A stretch of DNA of 64,000 nt from assembly GCA_030770545.1 (NCBI GenBank), contig CM061098.1, positions 1,712,001-1,776,000 on the forward strand. Direction: 5' to 3'. The notes below the pieces were generated by a model, which saw nothing but the letters and a program-made list of their open reading frames with translations, had not been told where the DNA came from and did no database searches. Positions 37,920 through 62,700 of the stretch are shown here, piece by piece (position 1 is the stretch's first letter; each line of letters opens with the position of its first letter). The position numbers were made by a program, and so were the translations under genes. The stretch is from Macropodus opercularis (taxonomy: Eukaryota > Chordata > Actinopteri > Anabantiformes > Osphronemidae).

Positions 37920-40900
37920 ATGAGGAACCTGAAGCTGCTGAAGAGCTTGTCCAACTCCGAGCTGCAGGCTCCAGGCTCCCCTCGGTTTGTGTCCGTGCGA
38001 GGTGACACCGGCACACTGCTGGTTTTGTCTCAGTGCTCCATCACAGAGTTCAATGCTCGGACTGCAGAGGTGAGCTCGTTGCATCCCGTCTCTTCCTCTG
38101 CCTCAGGAGGAGCTTTGATTCGTGTTCACAGTTGCCTACATACTTGACACCGACACTGTTCTGCAGGTCGTGAGTGAGGCATCGCTGGCTGCTGATGGCT
38201 TCGTCCCTGAGGACGGCAGCGGCGTGGTGGTCGGACTGCAGGACTTGGCCGAACTTGAGTCGGCATGTTTGGCCACAGCTAGTGGCGATGTCGTCCTCTT
38301 CAACCTTAACACCTGTCAGGTCTGCATCACAGAAGAAGATACAATATACTTCCCTCTGTTGTTGACAGTTGAGCGTTGGATTGAGGTTTAAGGTTAAGCT
38401 CACACGTACATGAATTGTGCCAAAATGTGTGTGCTTGTGTTGTACAGTTGGAGTGTGTAGGCAGCGTGGACAGTGGACTGACCTCCATGTGCTGGAGTCC
38501 TGACGAAGAGCTTGTCATTCTCACTACTGGTCAGTGCAAAACTCCAAAATGCATCATTTATAATAGTGTTAACTCATGGTTTTAAAACAAAGGCTTTAAT
38601 TGTCAGTTGGGTTTTGAAACATTAAGTCTGTCTGTCAGTTCACATAGAACAAAGGATACAAAGCGTAGCAAGAAACCTTGTGCTAAAGGCCAATACCAGT
38701 GCTGGTGAGATGGAGTAGAACAAATCAGAAGTAGCCAGAAGTACTTTTGTTTAAAGCATGAATATAATCTCGATCTACTGTTGTAGATAAGTACATAAGT
38801 CATAATCAACTTGTACTTACAGGTCAAGAAACAATCATAATGATGACCAAAGACTTTGAGCCAATCACTGAGGTTGGAATCCACCAGGATGACTTTGGTG
38901 AAGGTACAGTGGCCTTAAATAATTCAAATGTTTTTTGGTTAAGTTCAGATACAATTTTCTGGATTGTTTTCATCTGCTTTGTTGTTGTCTTGTAGGGAAG
39001 TTCATTACAGTAGGTTGGGGGAAGAAAGAGACTCAGTTCCACGGTTCAGCAGGGAAGCAAGCAGCAGAGCGAAAAATCCAGGTGAGACCTCTGTTACAGA
39101 AACTTCAGGTCTTGTTATAAAAAATATTAAATGCTCCTTAAACTGAAGTGAACGTTAGTCAGATGTAAAGACGTTCAGCACAACGTGAACGTACACCCAC
39201 AGGAGGTGCAGCCTGCTGCTGCATGGGATGACCACAGGCCGCGGGTGACATGGCGAGGTGATGGCCAGCAGTTTGCCGTTAGTGCCGTCTGCCCTCAGAC
39301 TGGAGCCAGGAAGGTCCGAGTGTGGAACAGAGAGGGTGTCCTGCAGGCCACCAGTGAGCCCATCAGCGGCCTAGAGCAGGCGCTGTGCTGGAAGTGAGTG
39401 TGCTCTCAAATTCGTTCTTTCAGTTTAACTCATTAGTTAAGAGCCTGTCAGTCAATGATAATTTGTCTCCTGGTGTTTTAGACCCTCAGGCAGTTTGATA
39501 GCAAGCACTCAGCGTCATCCCAACAAGCACAGCGTGGTGTTCATGGAGAAGAACGGGCTCCTGCATGGAGATTTCACACTGCCGTTCAGCAAAGATCAGG
39601 CTAAGGCGAGTTCAGAAAAATCACAAGTTGACTGTGTTATTTCAGAGCTGATAATGAAAGGTATTTATCAGCATAACAGTTTATGGCCCTGATGATAATG
39701 CTTGTTACTGTATTTTATTAGCTCAATTCATGTGTCTTTTAGGTGAAGGAGTTGCTGTGGAACAGTGACTCCACAGTTTTAGCTGTTTGGTTGGAAGACA
39801 TGACTCCAGGGGAGGATGGACGAGTTAACACCCACAGTAAGTTAGCTGTGAGAAATGTTTACACAGAGTTTAAATAGTGACTCGTGTGGTTACTGTATTG
39901 CTAAAGATCAACATAGTTTAGACTTCGAAAACTAAAGAAATCTGATTAGCAAATATTTAGGAAATGACACAAAAGGCACAGATTAGGTATAGAAGAAGAA
40001 ATGGGTCTAAACAGATCTGTCAGGTGTGACTGTGGTCAATTGTGTCTCTGCAGTTCAGCTGTGGACAGTGGGAAACTACCACTGGTATCTGAAGCAGAGC
40101 CTGGACTTTGGCAAAGACCCTCAGAAGGCTCCAGCTTGTGTCTGCTGGGACCCAGAACATCCTCTAAGGCTCCACGTGGTGACTCGCGGCTGGACCAGCA
40201 TCTCGTACGACTGGGGCTGGACTACGGATCGTAGTCCTGGGGTGGATGACACGGACAACGCCAACGTGGCTGTGATTGATGGAGGTGTGTGGTGATGAAA
40301 CGGTGGGAACTGGAACACAACATAAATGTGACGCTAATATTTGTCTACGATTACTCAGATAAAGTCCTGATGACGACCTTCAGGCAGAGCGTGGTTCCTC
40401 CGCCCATGTGCTCTTTCGAGATACAGCTGAAATCACCCGTTAATCAGGTGACCTTCCCCTGCCAACCTCAGAGGACCAATCAGCTGGCAGCTTTGACCTC
40501 CGACGGACAGATCTCAGTCTATGGCCAAGGTTGGATATGATTTGTTTCCCATTAAGATGTCGACAGTCATGCAAATTACAAAATAACCTCTTGGTTACGT
40601 TTTAGGTTTACAGCCCTAATCCTGATAAGAGTTGACTGGATTTGAAAAGATTTTACGTGATGATAAACACAAGATACAAAACACTGGTTTTTAGCATAGG
40701 TTTGCTCTAAATATTGAGATAAAAATCAATATTATTCGTTACCAGAGAAAAAGTTTAGCTACTGTGAGAACATCGTGCTTCTTTCATTATGTGAACAGAA
40801 CAATAACATGAGAATCGTATTGTATAAAGTGAATAGTTTTGTGATCTCATTTTTTGAAACACATTTTCATCCCGATCCAGGAGACGAGGTGGGGAGAACA

Positions 40901-43900
40901 GCAGATGGATTCAGGGTAATTTCCCTTCCTCTGGTTCTTCAGAAAACCTTCAGGTAACGCTCCGGTCAGCAGACCTGTAGGTTATTGACACCTCATTGTC
41001 AGATTCTTGTAGCAGTCTGGTGCATGGATACATCACTGAATAAAAGCGACATGCTTTTAACCCTCCTGTCATGTTTCTTTTTCATCCCACGTACCTAGGG
41101 TTGCCGCTCTTCAACACGACCCCCTGGCCCTGCGACAGCTGCTGTGGCTGGAGGAAGAGCTGTTTGTGGGTGTGAGCTGTGGTCTGCTGCCAACCTCCTC
41201 CACCCTGCTGCTGCTCCACCCTGCACAAGACGCTGATAACACACTCAGAGCCAGGTCTGGAATGATAAAGACATGTCTTTGTGTAGAAGAGCTTGTAAAT
41301 GAATGTGACTCTGAAAACTGACATTCACACTCAGACGTACTTCGCTGTTGTTGTGCTTCAGGTGTGAGCTGGAGGTGGATGGTGTTGTGGTGAGTTTGGT
41401 TCATTGCTCTCAGACAAAGACTGTGGCCCTGCAGCTGGAGGATGGACAGATCAGGAAGCTGCTCTGGGGTCAGTTTCCAAAACTCTCTTTTTTTATGCTA
41501 GAAGGTGTTTTATTGTGAAATTCTTACAGATGAAGCAAAACGAACTAAATAAATATTGATGCATAAGGTCACATCACTGATTGTGCAGATCGTCCTGAGC
41601 CATCTGTAGTGGATTGGCGTGACTCCAGTGGATGCAGCATCAACTTCCCTGTTCCCTGCGCGCAGACCGCCCTCTGCAGCATCAGTGCAGAGGTACGTCT
41701 TAAACTACTCGTTCAGATCGTAGAAGACAACGCTGTTTGCACCAGCCATTGCTCCGGTTCTGAGCCAGTGTGAATGTGAGCACATGAGCGTTTTGCTTTA
41801 ACATTGTGTTCACAGGAACATCTGCTGGGCCTGACGGACAGATCTCACCTCTACGCTGGAGACACAGAGGTAAAAGAACACAAATGTGTCTTAGTAGATT
41901 CATTTCTAATAGACAGATGTGGGAGGGAAATATGACAAACACTCTTCTTGACTTCACCTGTTTGTGCCCGTTCTTCCTCAGCTTGCCTCAAATGTTTCTT
42001 CCTTTGCCATTTGCGATGAGTTCCTCCTCATCACCACACATTCCCACACCTGCCGCTGCCTACACCTGAGCTCACTGAGCGTCAAAGGTATGGATGCCCG
42101 AGTGTGCGTCTCTTCCTATGCGTTTCATTTAGTCAGGTTGGTTTTGCCTCTGGTGCATTTAACAGTGTACAGCTCTGTTAATTGACCGTTGACCCTGCAG
42201 GGCTGCAGGCGGCGTTGGCCTCAGATGGAGGTCAGAATGACGAGACGCTGCGGCGGGTAGAGAGAGGATCCAGGATAGTTACCGTGGTGCCTCAAGACAC
42301 TAGAGTGATTTTACAGGTCAGCTTAACACAACACTACAGTTTTTATAATCAACAATTATGCACTGATGTGTTTATGTGCATGTTTAGATGCCTCGTGGGA
42401 ACATAGAGACTGTCCATCATCGAGCACTGGTGCTGGCTCAGCTTAGGAAGTGGCTAGACAAGTGAGTTTGACCAGCACCTATTATAACACTGAGCTTCAT
42501 TGCACCAAGATCAAGTTTGCGGAAACGTCACTTCTTGTAAAGACCAAAGAACCTTTTCCATTACATTACAGTCACATTATGAGCTACAGGTGCTGAATAT
42601 TTACAGAATTGGAAAAACACCTGTTTTTCTTTTCATAGTCTGAAGTTCAGGGAAGCATTCGAGTGTATGAGGAAGCTGAGGATAAACCTCAACCTCATCT
42701 ACGACCACAACCCAACGGTTTGTACCTGGAGTTTCTATTTAAGATTACACAAATTCACTTTATTGTTATCAGTCTGGCTTTATTTCACCTCTTTTCTGCC
42801 TAACCTGTGACGAGGCTGCTCACAAATATAAAAACTAAGGCTTTTTTTTTGCCTTCTACAGGTTTTCCTGGATAACATAGAGACTTTCATCACTCAACTC
42901 AACTCCATCACCTACATCAACCTTTTCCTCACTGAGCTCAAGTACATTTTTTACACAGCAGAGAGGAGTTGTGGATTTTAGCTAAACTCTTGTATAACGT
43001 GCATTTGTTTGGTGTCCAGGGAGGAGGACACAGCCTGCACCATGTATCCCCGTCCTGAGAGCAGCCCCGTCCAACGCCGGCCTGCCTCTGGCCAGAAAAA
43101 GGTGGATGTGGTGTGCGACGCCTTACGGAGCGCCATGGAATCCATGGATCCAAACAAGTAAGTCATACTTGCAGAAATCACTGGGACAGATACGCAGCAA
43201 ACGGCAGCGTAAGGAAACACCAGGATGTTATCTACACAGGTTCTGTCTGTCCGTTCTGACGGCTCACGTAAAGAAGACCGTTCCCGAACTTGAGGTCGCT
43301 CTGCAGAAAGTCCACGAGCTACGAGGTGAGCTCACCTCACACCCTGCAATAACGATCTGTAGCAGAAAAAAATGAAAAGATAAATTATGTGGAATTTAAA
43401 TACACGGAAAGTGGGTTCACTTTTCTGTGCTGCTTCCTGTTATTACTTTATGCTGTGATTGTTTTTGTTCAGAGAAGCCTCCTCAACCTCCCGGTGCTGT
43501 GACTGCTGAGGAGGCATTGAAGTACCTCCTCTTTCTCGTCAATGTCAACGATCTGTATGAACACTCTCTGGGAACCTATGACTTTGACCTCGTGCTCATG
43601 GTGGCTGAAAAATCTCAGAAAGTACGAGACCAAAACGTTACGCCACGGTACGATGCTGCTTTACAGCACAGTTTAAGGAGTCTGTTAATACCTGTCCTCA
43701 ATCCCTGCAGGATCCCAAAGAGTACCTTCCTTTCTTGAACATGTTGAAGAACCTAGAGCCAAACTACCAGCGTTACACCATCGACAAACACTTGAAACGC
43801 TACAAGAAGGCCCTGCAACACCTCAGCAAGTGTGGTGAGTCACTAACACGTCCCCTGTTGACCAAAAGCAACAGCACAATGTGTAACCCGGGATTGAGTA

Positions 43901-46172
43901 AGACAAGCAGTCTGGTGTTTTTTACAATTCGTTTAGGAGAAGAACATTTTCCTGAAGCTCTGCAGCTGGTGAAGGAACAGAAACTCTACAATGAAGCTCT
44001 GCAAATGTATTCAGCCAACAGCACTCACTACAAGGTACCTGTCCTCTGTAGGATGGATTTCTAGTCATTTACAGTAAATTAATTTGCCCTGAGGTGCAAT
44101 TAATCAGTTCTAATTATGCCATTAACACTTGTTCATAAACTGTAACTTTGCGCTTCAGGCTCTGAGCTGTGTCTATGCTGAGCACCTAATGGAGCAGCAG
44201 CAGGGGGAGCAGGCCGGCCTGTTACTGTGGCGATGTGGAGAACCAGTCACCGCCCTGCAGGCATTCGCCAGTAGCTCATCTTGGAGAAATGCAATGTGTG
44301 TGGCCCAGCAGATCCCACTACCACCCGACCAGGTAGCGCTGCTGGCTAGAGACCTGGCAGGTGAGCAGGACTACGGGTAGACAGCCAGACTGGTGGCCAG
44401 CGTCATGGCATGCAGCCCTGAAATGGTTTGTTTTCCTGTCTAATAGAGAAGCTGATTGAACAGCGTCGATACTCAGAAGCTGCTCTGCTGTTGGACCAGT
44501 ACGCCAAAGTAAGATCCTCTGCTATGTAGACACAGGACAATATACGTCACTGAGCCACAGAGCGCCCCCTGCGTTCAGACTGTTGGTAAAGTTTGATATT
44601 TTCCGTTTCCAAGGACTGCGAGGAAGCCATCCTGGCTCTGATCAATGGTGCCGTCTGGGAGGAGGCACTTCGACTGGTCAGTAAGCAAAGCTATGCTCTT
44701 CTTTATCATCTCACTTCTTTTTGTTTTGTGTGGTAAAAATGTTTAGATCACAGCACTTTTACATATGTTTGATAGTTTATTATAATCTGCTTCAGATCTA
44801 CATGCACAACAGACAAGACATCACCGAAACCAACCTGAAACCGTCTCTGTTAGAAGGTAGGAACGGTTCAGCTTCCTGAGCAGCGTCAACATGAAGCCAC
44901 TGATTTGCTTCAAGTACAAGAACACTTGCTGAAACACGTGCGTACTAAAAAATGAATTACTTTTTAATTGTTATTGTCACCTTGCTGTAGCTGTCGGCAC
45001 ACAGATTGTGTTTGTGGAGGCTCAGGCAGCGACGTTCGTACGACACAAGACCCGACTGGCTGTGGTTCGGGAGCAGAAAGAGAAGGCCCGGCTGGACACG
45101 CTCGGTGTGAAGAGGATGCACACATACAGAACATATTCACAGATCCAGAGCCGTTTTTAATTCATCCTAATTTGACTCTGTCCCGTCTATCAGATGAGGA
45201 TGGTCCAGACTGCCCTAATGCTGAGCTTTACTCTGAAGCCAGCAGTGTAATGACCGGCTCCAAATACTCCCAGAGTAACTCTCGCATCTCCTCGTAAGAC
45301 AATATTCGTTCTGATTGTCATATTTTCCATGTTTTCCTCCAAATTAATTCTGGTTTCCGCTTTTATAATCGCAACATTTGTGCAGGAGGTCATCCAAGAA
45401 TCGCAGGAAAGCCGAGCGAAAGAAGCTCAGTCTGAAGGAAGGAAGCCCAATGGAGGACAGAGCACTGATGTACGCGCTGGGTGACATCATCACCACTGTG
45501 GACAAGATGAGAGGTACAGACAGAAATGACCTATTTACCTGAATGGCAGAGGAATTGAATCTGCTTGTACTGAGTCGTCAGAGGTAATGGATCTAGTTCC
45601 GACTGCTTGTCTGTGGCCTCTCGTTGCAGAGGAAGTGCACAGCCTGCTGAAAGCTCTGGTGCTGTTCCAGTTTGACAAACTGGCAGAAAAGCTGCAGCTG
45701 GCCTACGATGAAGCTCTGCAGATGATGGAGGCAGCGGTACCCGAGGTGTGGCCTGAAGGCCTCCAGTCCAACCAAGGCCCAGTAAGTATGACTATGACTG
45801 TGACAGGTTTATACGCACGTACAGGAGGCACAGGTAAAATAAACAACACGGACTTGACACACGTACGTGTCCTTTCCTTTACTTTTGCTGCCGTAGTAAA
45901 TGCAACTTTTGTCTGATTTGACTTCACAGCTCACTGGTCCAAACTCGACTGCAAACAGCATCATGGCGTCTTTCCAGCAGCAGCAGAAACCTGCAGCCTC
46001 TCAACAGGGTCAGCAACGTTTGAGCGTTTCTCATCACTGACTTTTTGTTTTCTACACCTCAACACATTTGCACAAATCTCCAACATTGTTTATCTTCTTT
46101 GCAGATGCTGAGGTTCCAGCCCCACCAAAGATGAGAAGTGGTGTCAAGTGGAAGCTCACGATCCTTAAGTGA
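37920..46172 (+). CDS. elp1: Elongator complex protein 1 (IKBKAP/IKAP)
   Basis: Scaffold of the Elongator complex (with Elp2/Elp3) that modifies wobble uridine U34 of tRNAs in the cytoplasm. Predicted 1311 aa; human is 1332. Exons: 37920-38069, 38167-38319, 38448-38529, 38823-38903, 38996-39081, 39203-39393, 39482-39605, 39743-39836, 40054-40284, 40359-40529, 40881-40953, 41099-41254, 41362-41468, 41589-41692, 41816-41869, 41982-42087, 42201-42316, 42388-42461, 42639-42717, 42862-42941, 43020-43157, 43240-43325, 43473-43621, 43711-43834, 43937-44034, 44159-44360, 44447-44508, 44614-44676, 44796-44856, 44991-45104, 45194-45293, 45386-45513, 45630-45781, 45930-46008, 46105-46172. The protein begins [10 protein letters not shown]. 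Residues 1 to about 690 are the WD40 propeller half ([37 protein letters not shown]). The rest is TPR-like helical ([39 protein letters not shown]), with a basic tRNA-binding-type segment [12 protein letters not shown] at about 1172-1183. Phases agree at every junction. The intron after exon 7 has a GC donor. No breaks are seen. Confidence 0.98.
39606..39742 (+). other. elp1: GC-AG intron of elp1
   Basis: Exon 7 must end at AAG and continue with GTGAAGGAG to keep the frame and match the family sequence (KDQAK then VKELLWN). The intron therefore starts GCGAGT rather than GT and ends TTTTAG. GC-AG introns are a known minority class spliced by the major spliceosome. Confidence 0.85.
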
Positions 46173-46222
46173 ATCTGTTTTCTTTCTGTTTTTTTAACTG
46201 TAAAGGTAAATATTAGCAATGT

Positions 46223-46228
46223 AATAAA
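46223..46228 (+). terminator. elp1: elp1 poly(A) signal
   Basis: AATAAA lies 51 bp after the elp1 stop codon, followed by a T-rich stretch. It implies a very short 3' UTR of roughly 70-90 nt. Confidence 0.8.
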
Positions 46229-46272
46229 GATTCAGGTAATCTTTTCTCTCCGCATCTGTTTCTTTTACACAG

Positions 46273-46278
46273 TTTATT
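46273..46278 (-). terminator. cpxm1: cpxm1 poly(A) signal
   Basis: AATAAA on the minus strand lies about 305 bp after the cpxm1 stop codon. The cleavage site would fall near 46250-46263, next to or overlapping the elp1 3' end. Confidence 0.65.
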
Positions 46279-46583
46279 GTCTATGAGGATTGATTGTCTA
46301 CGTTTCTACATATAGCACAGTTGATCCACATGGTAAACTCACATGTAAACACCTTTTCCTAGCCTCAGATGTGTCACAGCATATAAAGCCCCTTCAGATC
46401 TTTAAGTCAAGCGTCACAATCTGCTGTTTGTGATCTGAACATCTACTGTACATGTGACCTTACGTGAGGAGTTGATCCTACAGTTGTTGCTCCACAGCAT
46501 CTTACGCCAGGTGAATAGTTAAAAGACTCATCTGCAAATCAAGGGTGAACTGAACCAAGTCCTGCTTTGTTCCAGATCCATCT

Positions 46584-54329
<7,746 letters not shown>

Positions 54330-54467
54330 TCCAACGCTTCCCTGCAGAGACTCCTCCAACACTGAACACTCACTCAACCTCCCTGACCCGGCGCTCGTCA
54401 GAAGCGTCAAGGCAAACACACACAAAGCAAAGATGACTTCCGGTCACTGGTTTCCAAAAATAAAACT

Positions 54468-55358
54468 CTGAGTCAAGAAACAGGAAACCATCTGAGGAAC
54501 AAATATGCTTGGAAAACAAAACACTCCTTCGCAGTTTGCTCAACGTTGAGCTGGGTTCAGCTCCATGGAGAATTTGCCAACCCTCAGGTTATTTAAGATT
54601 CAGTTGTTTGCTAAGTAGTCACTGAAACAGTAATTAGAGTGAAATGTAAAAACCCATTTAGACTCATTTAGTTTGTTTAAAGCGTAACACATGGACCGAG
54701 AAATTGGTTGTCATCACTTCTAATGAGCTACTTTTAAAAAGCAATTTTAACAATTGCATTTCCTGTAGAAGAGCAAATTCTCAGAATATATGCTTTTATT
54801 TTGAAAGTGCATACCAATCCCTGGTATTTCTCTTTTTGACTAACTTGATGCTTTTCTTGGACTGAGACTATCCAGCTAGACTCAGATGATCTGAGGAGCA
54901 GTTAGGAAGCATCTGTCCAGCCCTAAGCAGCAAGTACAGAAACCTATTCACAGACATACACAGGTTTACAGGCGGCTGCACAGTGACACCTGGTGCCCCG
55001 GATAGAATAATACAGATCGTGTTCACCTACATCAATGCATGTAAACGCAATTTGAAAAAGCTTTTATATTTTCTACTTCTGTTTAATGGCACAGACAAGA
55101 CGCCAACATCTGTCTGTGTTTTCAGCAAGTTATAGTACAGTAAAATAGAAAAAAGGTTAGAATCAAAAGTAGAGACACACAATGTAGAAACAATAATCAG
55201 CAATTTGGCTCTGGTTGGATAAAAAAAACTAACTATTTGGGACAAAGAAGTAAAAAATATATTTACAAAAAACAGTTGGCGTCACTTCCCTCCACGCGGG
55301 GAAGAGCACTGTGGATTATTAATTTGCCGCAGTTCACATGTTCAGCAGCAGAACCTTA
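54468..55358. other. Intergenic region between smu1 and cpxm1
   Basis: It separates the smu1 3' end from the cpxm1 5' end on the same strand and should contain the cpxm1 promoter. The DNA is AT-rich with no open frame of interest. No clear TATA box or CpG cluster is seen. Confidence 0.5.
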
Positions 55359-55364
55359 TTTATT
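55359..55364 (-). terminator. smu1: Candidate smu1 poly(A) signal
   Basis: AATAAA on the minus strand lies about 490 bp downstream of the smu1 stop codon and is the first canonical signal found there. The 3' UTR would be roughly 500 nt. Confidence 0.5.
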
Positions 55365-55852
55365 TTAACTGACGTACAGAAGATGAGATGGATGAATTAT
55401 TGTAACTGACACTTTTCAGTATGTGTACAAAAACAAAGCACCTTCCTTAATGTGTAGAGAACAGAACAGTTCAGATTTTAAACTATTTTTCTTGGAAATC
55501 ATTCTCAGCATGACACAAATTTAAAAATGGCTTAAAGGTCAAATGATGTCTTGTGACTAAGATGCGACAGATTCTTCAGGTAAATAAGGCTCCACTGCAC
55601 AAACACCAAAGACCAATATTTAACTGTAAAAAGGGAAAAAACACCAGAAGTTTAAAGTCACCTGCACACACTTAAGCAGCTGAATGTCTCAAACTGATAA
55701 GTGATGGCAGTAGTAATGTCTATGTGGAACGGTCCGCGTCGTCCTGGAAGAGAGCTCTACTTCCCGTGCTATAAAATGACAAAACCAAACAGGTAGAACA
55801 GAGCAGTGTCCACAGTGAGGAGAGCAGCTGCTGTATGAGAATGTTCTGCAGC

Positions 55853-59682
<3,830 letters not shown>

Positions 59683-59799
59683 GATAGTTTCTTTCAAAAC
59701 AGCAACCACACAACGGGCTTCAGTCCACAGATAAAGCGAAGAAGACACATGAAGGAAGACGGACGCCAACACGGAAGTGCTGGGGGGGAGCAAGGGATC

Positions 59800-62700
59800 T
59801 TCAAAATAAAAGTATTGTTTGACGCTCATTGTGAGGCGGTGGAATATTATTGTGGAAAACTGCAATACAAAGTTCAACAACATTAAATGTTGAGACCATT
59901 GAACCTATAACCTCTTTTAACTTACTTACTTATTTCTGTGTGGGATTCATTAAGTTTTTAACGTGCAGCTGGATTTGACTTTGTTCATTATTCATCACTC
60001 ATGTTTAATATACACTTGATATCAATTGTAAAATTGACCCCAGGGATTTTCAGGAGTTATTGTAGAAGCTCCAGCCACCTTTCAGCAAAAGGCTTGAGCA
60101 AAACCTGTTTGGATGCTTCTCCTATCAGTCTGAGGATCTGCAGCATAATGTGATCACAGCAGTACTGGTTCATTTGCTTCTGTGCCTCGTTTTTCTCAGA
60201 GCGGTCAACAGGGGGCTCTGTCTGCACAGCTATGCCTCAGAGGCCCTCTTGACTCCCTTCACTCTGCCAGTGAAGGTCTTTCAAGGTTATGATGATTATG
60301 ATGCTCGCTGCGGCACCACTTCACCGTCTCGTCCCGTGGCCCGGCTTTGATTGTGTTGGTCAATCGTGACATAATCCCACTGTGAACTCATCCACATCGA
60401 AAATTAATTTGGCACCGTGAACACAGCAGACACCGCTCGGCTTCGTTTGCCCAAACACTGGGACGAGATAAAGGGAAGCAGAGCGGATGGGGAGGGAAGG
60501 GAGTGGTGTTTCCACACAGTGCCATATATAAACATCAGAGTAGAAAAACAACGTCGACATCATTTTGCCGTCTCCCGGCATGACGAGGCACAGGCTGTTG
60601 GGAGAACGCTTACCAGCAGGGAGACGCCAGCACGTTGGAAGACTGACAGCAGCACAAAAGGCTGTAATATAATCACTTCATCCTTTATGAGAAAAACAAA
60701 GACAATTCTAAATTTATGTGAGGTGCCACTGTTGGTGTGCAGTGATGTTAACCTTTCTCTATCATAATTAGAACACATTACCACCACAAAGACAGGCAGC
60801 ATTTCTCTGCTCTGCCTTTGAGGAAAAAGATTATTTTTACACCTGCTCAGTGGTGGAAGTCTGTTCTAGGAATTACACGCTACCCCTCAGTTGTGTGTTT
60901 GGGAAATTAAAGTCATGTAAAGGCGAAAGCAGAAGGGGCCGGTTGCTAGTTCACGGCCAGGTCTCGACAATAACCAACCAAACCCAACGATTCGGAGAAA
61001 AACAACTCTGCGTATGTGGCACAAGCTTCACAGCCCGATCTCATGTGTTCTCATGGAAACCATTTAAAATTCTGAACTCAATATTCAAAGCTCTGACAAT
61101 GATAACAAATCAAAGAGGAGAACCAAGGGCAGCTGTTTAAACTCTTAGATAAATTAAATAATTGATAATTGAGGAGCAGGAAAAATGGAGAAGCAGAACA
61201 TGGAGGAGCTCGCTCCAGGAGCTGGCGTGTCGGACCAGGTCAGACCCGATTACACCTCCAGCATCAGAAAACAGTCCCCGCGCCCTTAACGAACGTCTGC
61301 ACAGCTGTGACTCAGAGGCAGTACTTTTAAAGGGGATAATACTCGATAAGACTAAGTTACATTTGTATGATTGTAAAGCTTTGCATCGTCTTGTCAGCTA
61401 AAGAGGGGATTACAGGTGCGTTGCTGTGTAGGATGCTCAGTGTGAACGTGCTTTCCAGCTAAGCTCTGCACATTCAGGAAAACGGTGAGATGCTGGGATG
61501 GAGCTTTGAAGCACAGATTAATGATTCACGTTAATAAGCAATGCATCAGATTTGTCGGCATCAGATATGATGTGAGGTGTCTTCGATCAAAAGCTGGGAG
61601 TTGTGTGGGCGTGACCGTGAACACGGAGTCCTCACGCTTCTGTGCTCTGCTCAAGCTTTAATGACTGGCAGGAATTTTTCATTTGTGTCCTGGGAACAGA
61701 TGTCGTCCTGCAGCAGCAATAACCTCAAGCACTTCTGGCCGTTGGGGAGCAGACCTGCACCTACTGTGCCCCCGCAGAACCAGCCACAACATGGTGTTAA
61801 GGTGAGTGCTCGCACTGGTTGAAGCTGTTCTATAGGAAATATCATCACTGACATGATTTCTAAACATGACCAAAGAATCACAAACCAAAATAACATAATC
61901 AGACCTCAGCCTCGTGGCTTTGTTTGGTTAGTTGATGTCTCTTTAAGAGCCTCTGCCTTGAGTGTCCCTGTGGCAGCAGAAGCGATGAACAAGGGTCCAT
62001 TAATCTGCTGCTGAGAAGCTGCTCACGGCTCCTCGCTAGCGGTTGATTCCTCCACCGGTCAATCAGCCCTCGAGTTGCAAGCTGTAGTGGGCGAAGGGTG
62101 TGTGAATGCGAGAATCAGTCTCATGGCAGGTTCCTTATTCGGAAAGACAGCAAAGGCCTGTTTTGTGGCACAAAGCAGATGAAAAAGGTGCAGAATCAGA
62201 TCTATTCATACCAGAGCAGCTCGCATTGGTGGGTCATCAAGGTGATAAAGCAGAGAGCGGGGAATGGGATTGAGCCTCTAAGACGCTGCACCCAGTTGTG
62301 CGTATGTGAACTGACATATTCATGCCGCCTGGATGAGAGAGATATGCAGCAGGGCGCTTTGCTCCTGTGACAATGTAAATGGAAGCTATCGACTCACTGG
62401 GTGAATGCCACCGCTTCTCGTCTGCTAAAAGGCTCCAGGGGCCGTGTTGTATTTACATAAAAAAGCGCTGACACAAGTGGATGGTTCTGAGCGGGGTAAG
62501 CTCTCTTTCCGCTCGCTGGTCTATCTTTGCTTGTTCCAGCACCTGCACTCGTATAAATCTGCCGTCTACAACCGGAGGCATCTTCTTTGTCAGGTCATTT
62601 GAAAATTCAACGCGGGGCTTTATGGCAACGTACCAGAGGATATAAAGCCTGTCTTTAGAGGCCTTGGGAGGACTTTTTGGAGACTGGCGACAGCTGAGGT

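Noticed and set aside
40881..40915. Shorter elp1 exon 11 ending at the GTAATT donor (40916)
   Set aside because: The next exon's phase and alignment to the family require the exon to run to 40953 ([15 protein letters not shown]).
54330..54425. Upstream extension of cpxm1 with a second hydrophobic segment
   Set aside because: The extension begins at a GTG codon, not ATG. The first in-frame ATG is at 54329 with a good context and its own signal peptide.
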